The notes below the pieces were generated by a model. That model was not told the origin of the DNA, made no database searches, and was given only the letters and a program-made list of their open reading frames with translations. From JAJDOD01 sp039024895 (lineage in GTDB: Bacteria; Pseudomonadota; Alphaproteobacteria; Rhodobacterales; Rhodobacteraceae): 64,000 nucleotides of DNA. Position 1 is the first letter of the stretch, and each line of letters begins with the position of its first letter. Where the stretch lies: assembly GCA_039024895.1 (NCBI GenBank), contig JBCCPJ010000009.1:60699-124698 (forward strand). The letters run 5' to 3'. Of the stretch, positions 16,396-25,380 are shown one piece after another. Both the position numbers and the translations under genes were made by a program.

Positions 16396-18006
16396 TCAGT
16401 TGCCGGTCGGCATAGGGCCAAAGGGCTGGCCCGGCTCGCAATCGGTGAGGCCGAGCTCTTCGAGGCGTTCAGGGGTTGGGCTGCCTTGCGATACGAAAGT
16501 CACGGCGATTGATGGGAAAAGCCCGGCAAGAAAATTCGCGTCTGAACGGCCAAGCCACCAATTCCAGAGCGAGAAGAACTCACTCTCACTAAGCGTCTCC
16601 CCAACAAGCCACTGACACGGCTTATCCATGCGTTCATAGAACCCCGACGGAAGAGTTACCGTCGCATCGAGAAAAGCACTTCGAAAGTCCGTTTTCTCGT
16701 CCCAAACAACACCGGATAAGTCCGAGAACCTTATGGCTCCGCCGTTGTTTTTCGCTGCACTCAAATTTGTGCCTTTAAGGCTGATCGGATCGTCTTTTCT
16801 TCCCCAAATTATTGAAAATGAAAGATTGGCGTCAAACAATTTTGCTCCCTCGAGGTTAACATTGTCGAGTTGAGCGGAGAATAGATTTGCCCCTTCTAAC
16901 TGCGCTCCGAAGAGAGATGCATTAGTCAATTTTGCGAAAGATAAATTAGCTCGCTCCATCTGTGCTAAGTTTAAAACCGCTCCCTGCATCTCACCAAAAG
17001 GGAGTTCCGCACCAGCCAAAAAGCTCTGACGGAGGCCTGCGCCCCTGAAATCGGGCCCTTCATCTTCCTTGCTCCATGCCGGACGGAGAATGTTCGCCAG
17101 TTGAATACTGCGTCGCGCGGACCAGTCTTCGCCGAACACCGCCGCATCACTTTCGCTCATGTCATCGCATGGCACTATATCCTTTCGCTGGCACCATGCG
17201 TCGCGATACTCGTCACGAGCGAGGACAAAGGGCAACCAACCTTCAGGACGTTTGAAGACGTCTGCGCCTGCCATGTCGATTGGCGCGAGGTATTTAGCCG
17301 GGCCTTTCGTCCGAAGAAGGCTAACTGAACCCATGATAACGACGACGCAAAGAATGATGAACGTGGCGCGTCGTGTTTGATTGAAATAGACCTTTTTGCC
17401 ATCGCTCGGCTCGCGGGCACGCCATTGGGCAATGTAAAGACTGGCGCTGCCGACAAGAAGACCAGCAAAAAACGATCCACCGGAAAGTCCGGCCATCCAA
17501 AGATTGCGCGCACTCATTGAGAGCCACCACAGGAAAAACAGAATCAGAAGACCAAAAACCCACGCCAACAAGAAATTCAGCACCATCGCCGTGCCCTCAA
17601 GGGGTCTGTGAGTGCAGCAATCGTCCTCTCTCGCCCAGTTTCTTAGGTAGAGGAATGCATCGGAAACCAGCCACGGCGTGATCACGTCTCCAAGTCGCCA
17701 GCCCGTGTCTTCAACATGCGGCTGCGCCACCGAAAGCGCGTCCCAGAGCCGGATCAAGTAAAGGTGAAAATACCCAAAAACTGCCGCTACCAGCGGCGGG
17801 GCGGCGTAGAAAAAGAACCGCGTGGGGATCTCGACATTGACCAGCGGCAACTGGGTTGCGCGGTCAACCCCGTAAAAGTCGATATGCTCAACCGACAACA
17901 GCGTGACCCCGACAAAGGAAAGGACGCCCAACAGCACGAACCAGGTGGCACGGGCATTGGCGGTGAGCGCGTTGATCCGGGTAACTTCAGGTGGAAAATC
18001 AGCCAT
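16396..18006 (-). CDS. Membrane protein with pentapeptide repeats
   Basis: A 536-residue protein. The N-terminal third has about five transmembrane helices (near 20-40, 65-85, 140-160, 170-190 and 215-235). A soluble part with cysteines (CCTHRP, DAWCQRKDIVPCDD) and then a run of pentapeptide repeats at about 325-425 follow. The repeats read as A(N/D)L-type units such as ANLSF, ASLFG, ANLFS and VNLEG, and fold as a right-handed quadrilateral helix. The C-terminus holds two more cysteine-bearing segments. The repeat-coding DNA is visibly richer in A/T than its neighbours, which may mean acquisition or simply repeat composition. The role is unknown. Confidence 0.85.
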   Translation of the reverse strand: MADFPPEVTRINALTANARATWFVLLGVLSFVGVTLLSVEHIDFYGVDRATQLPLVNVEIPTRFFFYAAPPLVAAVFGYFHLYLIRLWDALSVAQPHVEDTGWRLGDVITPWLVSDAFLYLRNWAREDDCCTHRPLEGTAMVLNFLLAWVFGLLILFFLWWLSMSARNLWMAGLSGGSFFAGLLVGSASLYIAQWRAREPSDGKKVYFNQTRRATFIILCVVVIMGSVSLLRTKGPAKYLAPIDMAGADVFKRPEGWLPFVLARDEYRDAWCQRKDIVPCDDMSESDAAVFGEDWSARRSIQLANILRPAWSKEDEGPDFRGAGLRQSFLAGAELPFGEMQGAVLNLAQMERANLSFAKLTNASLFGAQLEGANLFSAQLDNVNLEGAKLFDANLSFSIIWGRKDDPISLKGTNLSAAKNNGGAIRFSDLSGVVWDEKTDFRSAFLDATVTLPSGFYERMDKPCQWLVGETLSESEFFSLWNWWLGRSDANFLAGLFPSIAVTFVSQGSPTPERLEELGLTDCEPGQPFGPMPTGN

Positions 18007-18101
18007 GATATTTAATCACTTCCCAATGCCAAGACTATGCAAAGGTGCCTGTCTTGCGGTCAAGTCTTGGCATTGACGTCGTTCACGGGCATTTCACGCC
18101 A

Positions 18102-19229
18102 ATGACCAAGTTTTCCTTCGACCTTCACACCACGGACGGAGCGGCGCGCACCGGCGTGATCCACACGCCGCGTGGTGATATCCGCACGCCCGCTTTCATG
18201 CCCGTCGGCACCGCCGCCACCGTCAAAGCGATGCTGCCCGAAAGCGTGGCGGCGACGGGCGCGGATATTTTGCTCGGGAACACGTATCACCTCATGCTCC
18301 GCCCAACGGCAGAGCGGATCGCCCAGCTTGGCGGCCTGCACCATTTCATGAATTGGCCCAAACCGATCCTGACGGACAGCGGCGGCTTTCAGGTGATGAG
18401 CCTTGCCGGTCTCCGGAAGCTGACGGAGCAGGGCGTCCAGTTCTCAAGCCATATCGATGGATCGAAACATATGCTGACGCCGGAGCGCTCCATGGAGAAC
18501 CAGCGTCTTCTCGGCAGCGATATCGTCATGTGTTTCGACGAATGCCCGGCTCTACCGGCGGACAGGAAGCGGATCGAAGAGAGCATGCGCCTCTCCATGC
18601 GGTGGGCAGCGCGGTCGCGCGATGCGTTTGGAGACCGCCCGGGCCACGCGCTCTTTGGCATCCAGCAAGGGGGGCTCGACGCGGCGCTGCGCGCAGAAAG
18701 TGCGGAGGCGTTAATTGGGATCGGCTTCGATGGCTATGCGGTTGGCGGTCTCGCGGTGGGCGAGGGGCAAGAAGCGATGTTCGACGTCCTCGACACCGCG
18801 CCCGGCATGCTTCCCGTCGACAAACCACGCTACCTCATGGGGGTCGGCAAGCCCGATGACATCGTCGGCGCGGTGAAACGCGGTATCGACATGATGGATT
18901 GCGTCTTGCCGTCCCGGTCCGGGCGCACAGGGCAGGCCTTCACCCGGCGTGGGGTGGTGAACATCAAGAACGCACGCCACGCTGACGACCCACGCCCGCT
19001 GGACGAAAACTGTACGTGTCCGGCCTGTTCCAACTACAGCCGCGCGTATCTGCACCACGTGTTTCGCTCGAATGAGATGATCTCGGGCATGCTCCTGACC
19101 TGGCACAATCTCCACTACTTTCAGGGCCTCATGGGCGACATGCGGGCAGCGATTGCGGCCGGTCGTTTCGCCGAATTCGAACGCGAGTTCCATGCGTTGC
19201 GGGCAGAGGGCGACATACCTCCGATTTAA
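18102..19229 (+). CDS. tgt: tRNA-guanine(34) transglycosylase
   Basis: A 375-residue zinc enzyme that swaps guanine 34 for the queuine precursor preQ1 in tRNAs with GUN anticodons. The first catalytic aspartate region DSGGFQVMSL starts at Asp92. The second aspartate is in MMDCVLPSRSGRTG. The zinc site is CTCPACSNYSRAYLHH. I start at the ATG at 18102 because the preceding 19 codons (from 18045) do not match the family. No queuosine biosynthesis genes are adjacent. Confidence 0.97.
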   Translation: MTKFSFDLHTTDGAARTGVIHTPRGDIRTPAFMPVGTAATVKAMLPESVAATGADILLGNTYHLMLRPTAERIAQLGGLHHFMNWPKPILTDSGGFQVMSLAGLRKLTEQGVQFSSHIDGSKHMLTPERSMENQRLLGSDIVMCFDECPALPADRKRIEESMRLSMRWAARSRDAFGDRPGHALFGIQQGGLDAALRAESAEALIGIGFDGYAVGGLAVGEGQEAMFDVLDTAPGMLPVDKPRYLMGVGKPDDIVGAVKRGIDMMDCVLPSRSGRTGQAFTRRGVVNIKNARHADDPRPLDENCTCPACSNYSRAYLHHVFRSNEMISGMLLTWHNLHYFQGLMGDMRAAIAAGRFAEFEREFHALRAEGDIPPI

Positions 19230-19270
19230 CGGGCAACGACTTGCCGCAATTTACCAGTAAACTGGAACCC

Positions 19271-19471
19271 ATGACGGGCTCTAAGACAATCGCGACACCT
19301 TATCTGTTAGCGGCCTTTCTTGTGGCAGCCCTGGGCTATGCGGACCTTCTGATCTGGCTCGCCCTTTGTGTGACAGGACAGCCACCAGATCACGATGGCG
19401 CGGTGGAAGGCGCGCAAAAGCGAGTGACAACAACCGCACTGCGTCTAAGCCCAGGTATTCCTGTCGCTTGA
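19271..19471 (+). CDS. Possible small membrane protein
   Basis: A 66-residue frame after tgt with one clear hydrophobic helix (about 9-30, PYLLAAFLVAALGYADLLIWLAL) and a polar tail. It is open from 19241. No family is recognised and no strong ribosome site is seen. Its position 40 bp after tgt and the well-formed helix make it plausible, not certain. Confidence 0.35.
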   Translation: MTGSKTIATPYLLAAFLVAALGYADLLIWLALCVTGQPPDHDGAVEGAQKRVTTTALRLSPGIPVA

Positions 19472-19474
19472 CGA

Positions 19475-19705
19475 TTACGCCGCTGCGTTGGCCGATTTGG
19501 TTTGAAGAAGCGCCAGCATCTTGGACATGTTGACGCCGATAAGACCGGTTTCAGCGTAGTAATCGAGATCCTTCTCTAGCGCGACCAAAGCATCGTCGGT
19601 CAGTTCGCGCGTCGATTCCAACAAGACCGAGTAGGACACATCAGACCCGACGGTGGAAAGCTGGCATTCCGGCGCAGACGGCGCTGCATTCACATCTGTC
19701 AACAT
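19475..19705 (-). CDS. Small hypothetical protein
   Basis: A 76-residue protein, acidic and probably soluble. It has a helical stretch ELTDDALVALEKDLDYYAE and an alanine-rich C-terminus. The ATG at 19705 has GAGGG eleven bases upstream; the frame continues to a TTG at 19723. It converges on the tgt side. No function can be assigned. Confidence 0.5.
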   Translation of the reverse strand: MLTDVNAAPSAPECQLSTVGSDVSYSVLLESTRELTDDALVALEKDLDYYAETGLIGVNMSKMLALLQTKSANAAA

Positions 19706-19781
19706 AACACACAAGACCCTCAAATTGCGCGGATCACACCCTAGTGCCGGATATCATCCACTCCCTTCGACATTCAAAAGA

Positions 19782-19928
19782 ATGCCTGAAATTTTTGACG
19801 CCAGTGAGGCGCATCGCGTGAAATTACACGCAAAACGCGGTTCAATCGTAAGAAAGCAACGGGAACTGTTTCGGTGGCTGGATCAAAGGCGAAATTTCTA
19901 CGAGAAAATTTCACAAGCTATGCCATGA
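19782..19928 (+). CDS. Possible very small basic protein
   Basis: A 48-residue frame rich in Arg/Lys and aromatic residues (FRWLDQRRNFYEK) in the gap between the small hypothetical gene and mazG. There is no convincing ribosome site and I know no family. It is listed only because the amino-acid composition looks protein-like. The DNA just downstream contains a hairpin (GATCGGCG at 19927-19934 pairing with 19941-19948). Confidence 0.2.
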   Translation: MPEIFDASEAHRVKLHAKRGSIVRKQRELFRWLDQRRNFYEKISQAMP

Positions 19929-20006
19929 TCGGCGGAGATTCGCCGATCAACTTCAGCCGCGTTCAGCCAGAGACCCCGAAGCAATTTTACCAGGCAGACC
20001 GCAGGA

Positions 20007-20819
20007 TCACTTTGCCTGCTCTTCCCGTTTCACCGCTGTCCACAGACGGTCCATTTCATCCAAAGTGGCGTCGGAAGGATTCGTACCCGCCGCCGCCAAC
20101 CGATCCTCCACCGCCGCAAATCGCCGCTCAACCTTGGCATTCGTCCGCCGGAGCGCCGCTTCGGGATCCACATTCCAATGGCGTGCAAGATTGACGAGCG
20201 CGAAAAGTACGTCGCCAAACTCATCTTCCAAGGCATCGTTGTCGCCGGTGTCGCGGGCCTGTTTCAGTTCGCCCACCTCTTCCGCAATCTTATCGAGGAC
20301 CGGCCCCGTCGCCCCCCAATCGAATCCGACGCGGGCAAGGCGCTTTTGCAGTTTCGCCGCGCGAAGCAGCGCCGGAAGACCAAGCGCAACCCCGTCGAGC
20401 GTCCGGGTTTCTCCCTTGCCACTGCGTTCCGCGGCCTTTGCAGCTTCCCAATCGCGGGTCTGTTGCTCTGCACTCTTGGCGTTGCTTTCGGGGCCAAATA
20501 CGTGTGGATGGCGTGAGATCATCTTGGCTGTCACCTGACGCGCCACATCCTCTGTCTCGAAGTGACCGGCCTCGTTGGCGATTTGACCGTGGTAAATCAC
20601 CTGGAGCAGTAGATCGCCCAACTCGCCCCGCAAATCGTCCCACGCTTCGCGCTCGATGGCGTCGGCAACCTCATAGGCCTCCTCGATCGTATAGGGTGCA
20701 ACACTGGCGAAGGTCTGTTCAATATCCCAGGGGCAGCCTGTTTCCGGGTCCCGCAGGCGCTTCATCACCGCAATCAGGCGTGGCCAGCCATCGGGCGTGT
20801 CGTAGATCGGATCGAACAT
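20007..20819 (-). CDS. mazG: Nucleoside triphosphate pyrophosphohydrolase MazG
   Basis: A 270-residue all-alpha NTP pyrophosphatase that hydrolyses (d)NTPs to monophosphates, limiting non-canonical nucleotides. Two MazG repeats are seen. The first has CPWDIEQTFASVAPYTIEEAYEV and GELGDLLLQVIYHG. The second has EVGELKQA and DEFGDVLFALVNLARH, with the E-E-D metal ligands. The ATG at 20819 begins at the family start (MFDPIYDTPDGWPRL). The frame upstream to 21128 is antisense shadow of the neighbouring gene. It is divergent from the ureohydrolase gene, with 83 bp between the two starts. Confidence 0.96.
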   Translation of the reverse strand: MFDPIYDTPDGWPRLIAVMKRLRDPETGCPWDIEQTFASVAPYTIEEAYEVADAIEREAWDDLRGELGDLLLQVIYHGQIANEAGHFETEDVARQVTAKMISRHPHVFGPESNAKSAEQQTRDWEAAKAAERSGKGETRTLDGVALGLPALLRAAKLQKRLARVGFDWGATGPVLDKIAEEVGELKQARDTGDNDALEDEFGDVLFALVNLARHWNVDPEAALRRTNAKVERRFAAVEDRLAAAGTNPSDATLDEMDRLWTAVKREEQAK

Positions 20820-20902
20820 GGCGGACGTCTCCTTGGCAGCGGGGCGGATGGCGCGTAGGTTCCACGCCACGGTTGATTTGTCCACGGGAGCTTGAGGCAG
20901 AT

Positions 20903-21859
20903 ATGGCGCTCGAAGATGCAAAGCACGACGTGGATCGCGCAATTTCCGGGGACTCCACCGGACTCGCCTATGAAAATCCGTTTGCCGGTGTGACCTCGTT
21001 TTTGCGCCGACCCTATGCCAAGGCGCTTGCCGATTTCGACCTCGCCGTGACCGGCGTGGCGTTTGATCAAGCGGTGACGCACCGGCCAGGCGCGCGTTTT
21101 GGCCCGCGCGCCATCCGCGAGGCGTCAACGCTCATGGCGGGCGACACACCCTATGGCTGGGGATACAGCCCGCTCGATACGTTCCGCCTCGCCGATGCCG
21201 GTGACATGGCCTTCGACTACGCCAAAATGGCTGAAGTGCCGGGGAAAGTGGAAGCCCATGTGTCAGCGATGCTCGCGGCGGGTACGGCGGCGCTGGTGCT
21301 CGGCGGGGACCATTCGATCTGCCTCCCCATTCTGCGCGCTCACGCGGCCAAATACGGGCCGTTGGCGCTTCTCCAGTTCGACGCCCATCCCGACACCTGG
21401 CGCGACGACGCGCCAACCAGGGTGGATCACGGCACCTTTGTCTATAAGGCCACGCAGGAAGGGCTGATTGATGCCAATCGCTCTGTTCAAATCGGCACTC
21501 GGGTTGAAGTCGAAGACGAAGCCAACCACGACATTACCCGCATCGATGCTCGCGCGGTGCACGCGGGGTCGGATGTGGTTGGCACGGTCAAAGAGGTGGC
21601 GGGCGACGCGCCGGTTTACCTTACCTTCGATATCGACGTTCTGGACCCGGCCTTTGCACCGGGCACAGGTACGCCGGTAACGGGTGGACTTTCTACTGCG
21701 CAGATTGCCCCCATGCTGCGCGGGCTTGCGGGCATCAATCTTGTGGGCGCGGATGTGGTCGAAGTCGCACCACCCTATGACCACGCGAATATCACAGCGC
21801 TGGCGGCTGCTTACATCGCATATGACCTTATTGCACTTTGGGGCTGGAATCGTCGCTGA
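20903..21859 (+). CDS. speB: Agmatinase-type ureohydrolase
   Basis: A 318-residue arginase-fold enzyme with a binuclear manganese site. Metal ligands are in GGDHS, QFDAHPDTWRDD and TFDIDVLDPAFAPGTGTP. The substrate-loop DHGTFVYKA and the late VVEVAPPYD are present. The sequence best fits agmatinases (agmatine to putrescine plus urea), but guanidinobutyrase and related enzymes share these motifs. I start at the ATG at 20903, since the longer frame from 20438 reads through mazG antisense. Confidence 0.9.
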   Translation: MALEDAKHDVDRAISGDSTGLAYENPFAGVTSFLRRPYAKALADFDLAVTGVAFDQAVTHRPGARFGPRAIREASTLMAGDTPYGWGYSPLDTFRLADAGDMAFDYAKMAEVPGKVEAHVSAMLAAGTAALVLGGDHSICLPILRAHAAKYGPLALLQFDAHPDTWRDDAPTRVDHGTFVYKATQEGLIDANRSVQIGTRVEVEDEANHDITRIDARAVHAGSDVVGTVKEVAGDAPVYLTFDIDVLDPAFAPGTGTPVTGGLSTAQIAPMLRGLAGINLVGADVVEVAPPYDHANITALAAAYIAYDLIALWGWNRR

Positions 21860-21905
21860 AACCGCTTACCTTTGGTGAGTAATCAGTGAGACGAGGTCGT
21901 TTAAC

Positions 21906-22346
21906 ATGCAGTCAGCGCTCTACACCCTTGGTGTCGTTGCATTAATCATACTCGCGGCGCGGTTTATACCTGCCGATAGCGAGCCCTTTCACGAGGATCC
22001 CGCAGAACCGGAAAAGCGCCGCTCCGAAGTACGGTTGATCGGGCGGGAAGCACCGCGCTTTGCAACCGACGCCGATACGCTCCTTACCACGCTATCCAAA
22101 GTAGTCCGCCGGGATTGGCGGGTCGGCATCGTGGAAGGCAGCGTGGACGAAGGGATGATCACATTTGTGGCCCGCTCAACCATCTTCGGGTTTCGCGATT
22201 ACATTACCGTGAAGGCCACAGACGAAGCGGGCGGCGCAAAGCTCTCTGTGTTCGCGCGCCCTCGGTTCAACGTGTTCGACTGGGGCGTGAACCAGAAACG
22301 CTTAAACCGGTGGCTGGGCAAGCTGGAGAAAGCGCTCGGTGAGTGA
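21906..22346 (+). CDS. DUF1499 family membrane-anchored protein
   Basis: A 146-residue protein with an N-terminal transmembrane segment or uncleaved signal (about 5-20). Its DUF1499 domain contains VEGSVDEGMITFVARSTIFGFRDYITVKA and a basic-aromatic end (FDWGVNQKRLNRWLGKLE). The family is common in alphaproteobacteria and uncharacterised. Its 3' end overlaps the convergent small secreted protein by 45 bp. Confidence 0.8.
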   Translation: MQSALYTLGVVALIILAARFIPADSEPFHEDPAEPEKRRSEVRLIGREAPRFATDADTLLTTLSKVVRRDWRVGIVEGSVDEGMITFVARSTIFGFRDYITVKATDEAGGAKLSVFARPRFNVFDWGVNQKRLNRWLGKLEKALGE

Positions 22347-22595
22347 CGGCTCGACCTCTAAGGAAGAAGAAATGCAGCCCGATCCGGTATCTCGCCAGAT
22401 CGGAACATTCAGCGACATATCGCATTGCGCCATAAAGGCCCGACCATCCACAACAAGGCAGATCGTTTCCCCCAGCTCCACACGTAAGCCTTGGGTGTCG
22501 GTGCAATAGCAATCAATGGTTTTACCACCGGGGCCGGTCACATCGGCAAATGCGGGAGAGGCCAAAACGGCAAGTATAAAGACAAGACGTTTCAT
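22302..22595 (-). CDS. Small secreted cysteine-containing protein
   Basis: A 97-residue protein with a clear signal peptide (MKRLVFILAVLASPAFA, cleavage about residue 17-18). The mature part has five cysteines (IDCYCTD, ETICLV, AQCDM, GSGCIS), suggesting disulfides in the periplasm. I take the ATG at 22595; upstream the frame is antisense to prfA. The gene overlaps the DUF1499 gene tail to tail. Function unknown. Confidence 0.75.
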   Translation of the reverse strand: MKRLVFILAVLASPAFADVTGPGGKTIDCYCTDTQGLRVELGETICLVVDGRAFMAQCDMSLNVPIWRDTGSGCISSSLEVEPSLTERFLQLAQPPV

Positions 22596-22676
22596 GGATT
22601 GACCATAGCAATTTATGAAATGTCTGAAAAGAGGGTCCCGGCTTGACGGCCTGCGACCAATGCGACACAGGAAACC

Positions 22677-23732
22677 ATGGTCCCTCGCGACACACTCAAC
22701 CAGATCCGTGAACGCTTTCAGTTTCTTGAGGCGAAAATGGCCGGCGGCGCGGAACCGCAGGAAATTGCGGAGCTTGCGCGCGAATATGCCGAGTTGAAGC
22801 CGGTGGTCAGTGAAATCGACAACTATATCGCGATGCTCGATGCCAGGGAGCAAGCGCAGACCATGCTTGACGACCCGGAGATGAAAGAACTTGCGTCCGA
22901 GGAACTGGAAGCGCTGAAAGACGCGATCCCAACTGCCGAACATGGCTTGCGGTTGGCGCTTTTGCCGAAAGATGCCGCCGATGCCCGCCCGGCAATCATC
23001 GAAATCCGGCCCGGCACCGGTGGCGAGGAAGCGGCACTTTTCGCCGGGGATCTCCTGCGGATGTATCAACGCTACGCAGAGGCCAAGGGGTGGAAATTCA
23101 ATGTGATCGAACGGGCGGAAACCGAGCTTGGCGGCATCAAGGAAGTGACCGCAAATGTCGCGGGCGAGGGGGTCTTCGCCCGGCTCAAGTTCGAAAGCGG
23201 CGTCCACCGCGTGCAGCGCGTGCCCGAAACGGAATCGGGGGGGCGCATTCACACCTCGGCTGCAACCGTGGCCGTTCTCCCCGAGGCGGAGGAGGTCGAT
23301 ATCGACATCCCCGCTCAGGATATCCGGATCGATACCATGCGCGCTTCCGGTGCGGGCGGACAGCACGTGAATACCACCGACTCCGCGGTAAGGATCACGC
23401 ACCTGCCCACGGGGCTCGTCGTCACCTCATCGGAAAAGTCGCAGCATCAGAACCGCGCCATTGCCATGGCGCATCTCCGCGCAAAGCTCTTCGATATGGA
23501 GCGCCAGCGTGCCGCCGATGAGCGCGCCGCAGACCGCAAAAGCCAAATCGGCTCGGGGGACCGCTCCGAACGCATCCGGACTTACAACTTTCCCCAAGGC
23601 CGCATGACGGATCACCGGATCGGCCTCACGCTGTACAAGCTGAATGAAGTGATTGCCGGCGACCTCGATGAGACGGTCGATGCCCTGATCGCAGCGGATC
23701 AGGCGGACCGACTGGCGGAGCAGGGGCTTTAA
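22677..23732 (+). CDS. prfA: Peptide chain release factor 1
   Basis: A 351-residue class I release factor that ends translation at UAA and UAG. The tripeptide anticodon appears as PET at 183-185 (RVPETESGG), a variant of the usual PxT. The peptidyl-transferase motif GGQ is at 227-229 in GAGGQHVN. The C-terminal GDRSERIRTYNFPQGRMTDHRI is intact. It is followed 37 bp later by prmC, whose product methylates the GGQ glutamine, so the pair forms a functional operon. Confidence 0.97.
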   Translation: MVPRDTLNQIRERFQFLEAKMAGGAEPQEIAELAREYAELKPVVSEIDNYIAMLDAREQAQTMLDDPEMKELASEELEALKDAIPTAEHGLRLALLPKDAADARPAIIEIRPGTGGEEAALFAGDLLRMYQRYAEAKGWKFNVIERAETELGGIKEVTANVAGEGVFARLKFESGVHRVQRVPETESGGRIHTSAATVAVLPEAEEVDIDIPAQDIRIDTMRASGAGGQHVNTTDSAVRITHLPTGLVVTSSEKSQHQNRAIAMAHLRAKLFDMERQRAADERAADRKSQIGSGDRSERIRTYNFPQGRMTDHRIGLTLYKLNEVIAGDLDETVDALIAADQADRLAEQGL

Positions 23733-23769
23733 CGGTGCCTGGCGCGACGGCGTTAGCCTCCTTGGTTCG

Positions 23770-24531
23770 ATGACGCTGGAAGAGGCCGCAAAGATACTGC
23801 GGGACGCAGGCGTCGACCCGCAGGAGGCGCGAAAACTCCGTCGGTTGGCAGAGACCAGCGGCAGAGGCTTCGCTGATCTGATCGAACGGCGAGCCGCCCG
23901 CGAGCCGTTTTCCCATATCGCCGGGTATCGGGATTTCTGGAAGCACCGGTTTCGCGTCACCGCGGATGTGCTTGACCCGCGCCCCGATACGGAACTTCTC
24001 GTTGAATTGGCCTTGGCGCAACCGTTCTCAAAAGTTCTCGACCTGGGTACAGGCTCCGGCTGTATCATGATATCCCTGCTGGCAGAGCGACCAACCACGC
24101 GCGGCGTCGGCACGGATATCTCCGAGCGCGCTGTCCTTATTGCGGGCGAGAATGCCCAGACCCTCGGCGTCGCTGACCGGCTGATACTCCCCCTGTCGGA
24201 CTGGTTCGACGATATAGGCGGGCGTTTTGACCTGATCGTCTCTAACCCGCCTTATATCGCTGCGGCGGAGATGGCGGGGCTTCAGCCGGAAGTAACCCGC
24301 TTTGAACCTAAGGACGCCTTGACGGATGGTGGCGACGGTTTGTCCGCCTACCGCAAGATTGCCATCGGCGCGCCCAACCATTTGCACCCCGGCGGAAGGC
24401 TGCTGGTTGAAATCGGCGCCAACCAGGCGGCTGCGGTCATGGAGATATTTGAGGATGCAGGCCTTTTAGATATCAAGCGGCATACCGATCTAAACGGCAA
24501 GGATCGGGTTATATCCGCACGCCAACCCTAA
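23770..24531 (+). CDS. prmC: Release factor glutamine methyltransferase
   Basis: A 253-residue SAM-dependent enzyme that N5-methylates the GGQ glutamine of release factors. The SAM motif is VLDLGTGSGCI and the catalytic NPPY is at 159-162 (VSNPPYIAAAEM). The N-terminal helical domain with REPFSHIAGYRDFW is typical. Its position directly after prfA supports the assignment. Confidence 0.96.
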   Translation: MTLEEAAKILRDAGVDPQEARKLRRLAETSGRGFADLIERRAAREPFSHIAGYRDFWKHRFRVTADVLDPRPDTELLVELALAQPFSKVLDLGTGSGCIMISLLAERPTTRGVGTDISERAVLIAGENAQTLGVADRLILPLSDWFDDIGGRFDLIVSNPPYIAAAEMAGLQPEVTRFEPKDALTDGGDGLSAYRKIAIGAPNHLHPGGRLLVEIGANQAAAVMEIFEDAGLLDIKRHTDLNGKDRVISARQP

Positions 24532-24545
24532 GCTGGTATAAGAAA

Positions 24546-24559
24546 CGTTAACCTTAACG
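24546..24559. other. Short inverted repeat after prmC
   Basis: CGTTAA-CC-TTAACG, a 6+6 bp inverted repeat 15 bp after the prmC stop, in an otherwise gene-free 228-bp gap before the DUF4167 gene. It could be an operator. It lacks the T-tract of a terminator. Confidence 0.3.
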
Positions 24560-24759
24560 CGACAAGCATTGCCAATCTTTCGGAAAAAATAGCTTGGCAA
24601 GCTGCGTTTCACTCGATAGACATTTTCAAGCAATCGACGGAGTGCCCGCTGCCCTCCCCGAAATTTGCCAAATCCAAGCACGGACGGAACGCTCAACAAA
24701 TGGGCGCATTGTGGAACAGTCCGCGCTTCACCAGACCAAAGGCTGGACTGTAAAAGCTT

Positions 24760-25362
24760 ATGAGATCATCAAAGTCACGATCGCGGTCGAAGAATAACCG
24801 CAACCGCTCGGTCGGTAACGTCGTCAATCGCGTATTTGATTCTTCGGGCCCCGAGGGGAAAGTACGCGGCACGCCGCAGCAAATCATTGATAAATACAAT
24901 CAATTGGCCCGGGACGCGCAACTGTCGAATGACCGTGTCGCAACCGAGAACTTCCAACAACACGCCGAACATTACTTACGCATGTTGGCAGAAGCACAGC
25001 GCGAACAAGCCGAACGGCAGGCCCAGCAGCAAGCCAATCAGGAACGCCAAAACCAGAACCGCAGCCATAACGGCGGTGGCGGCCAACCACAGCCTGATCA
25101 GCAACCTGACGTGCAACCCCATCAGCCCGACGCGCCGCAACCGCAGACGACACAACCGGAAGCGCAGCAAGCTCCAAAGAGCGCCGATGACGTGATCGAT
25201 ATGACTGCCGCCGAAAGCGAAAGTCCGCTTGTCGAAACGCCGGAAGACCGCCAGCCGAAACAACGCAAACCGCGCCGGAAACCACAACCAAAGCCGGAAG
25301 CCGAAGCGGCGCCAACGCCCGATGTGGCTGCGGAGCAACCAACCCCCGATGCCGCCGAATAG
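24760..25362 (+). CDS. DUF4167 domain protein, low complexity
   Basis: A 200-residue, very basic protein in its N-terminal third. It opens with RSSKSRSRSKNNRNRSVGNVVNRVFDSSGPEGKVRG, then VRGTPQQIIDKYNQLARDAQLSNDRV and FQQHAEHYLRML. This is the DUF4167 domain found throughout alphaproteobacteria. The rest is disordered Gln/Pro/Glu-rich sequence ending in basic patches. An RNA- or nucleic-acid-binding role is suggested by composition only. It converges on rsmA with 18 bp between them. Confidence 0.85.
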   Translation: MRSSKSRSRSKNNRNRSVGNVVNRVFDSSGPEGKVRGTPQQIIDKYNQLARDAQLSNDRVATENFQQHAEHYLRMLAEAQREQAERQAQQQANQERQNQNRSHNGGGGQPQPDQQPDVQPHQPDAPQPQTTQPEAQQAPKSADDVIDMTAAESESPLVETPEDRQPKQRKPRRKPQPKPEAEAAPTPDVAAEQPTPDAAE

Positions 25363-25380
25363 GATCAATGGTTTAAACCC

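Noticed and set aside
20438..20902. 155-codon extension of the ureohydrolase gene
   Set aside because: It reads antisense through mazG; the family begins at 20903.
24594..24797. 67-codon frame before the DUF4167 gene
   Set aside because: No family, no ribosome site, and it overlaps the DUF4167 start.
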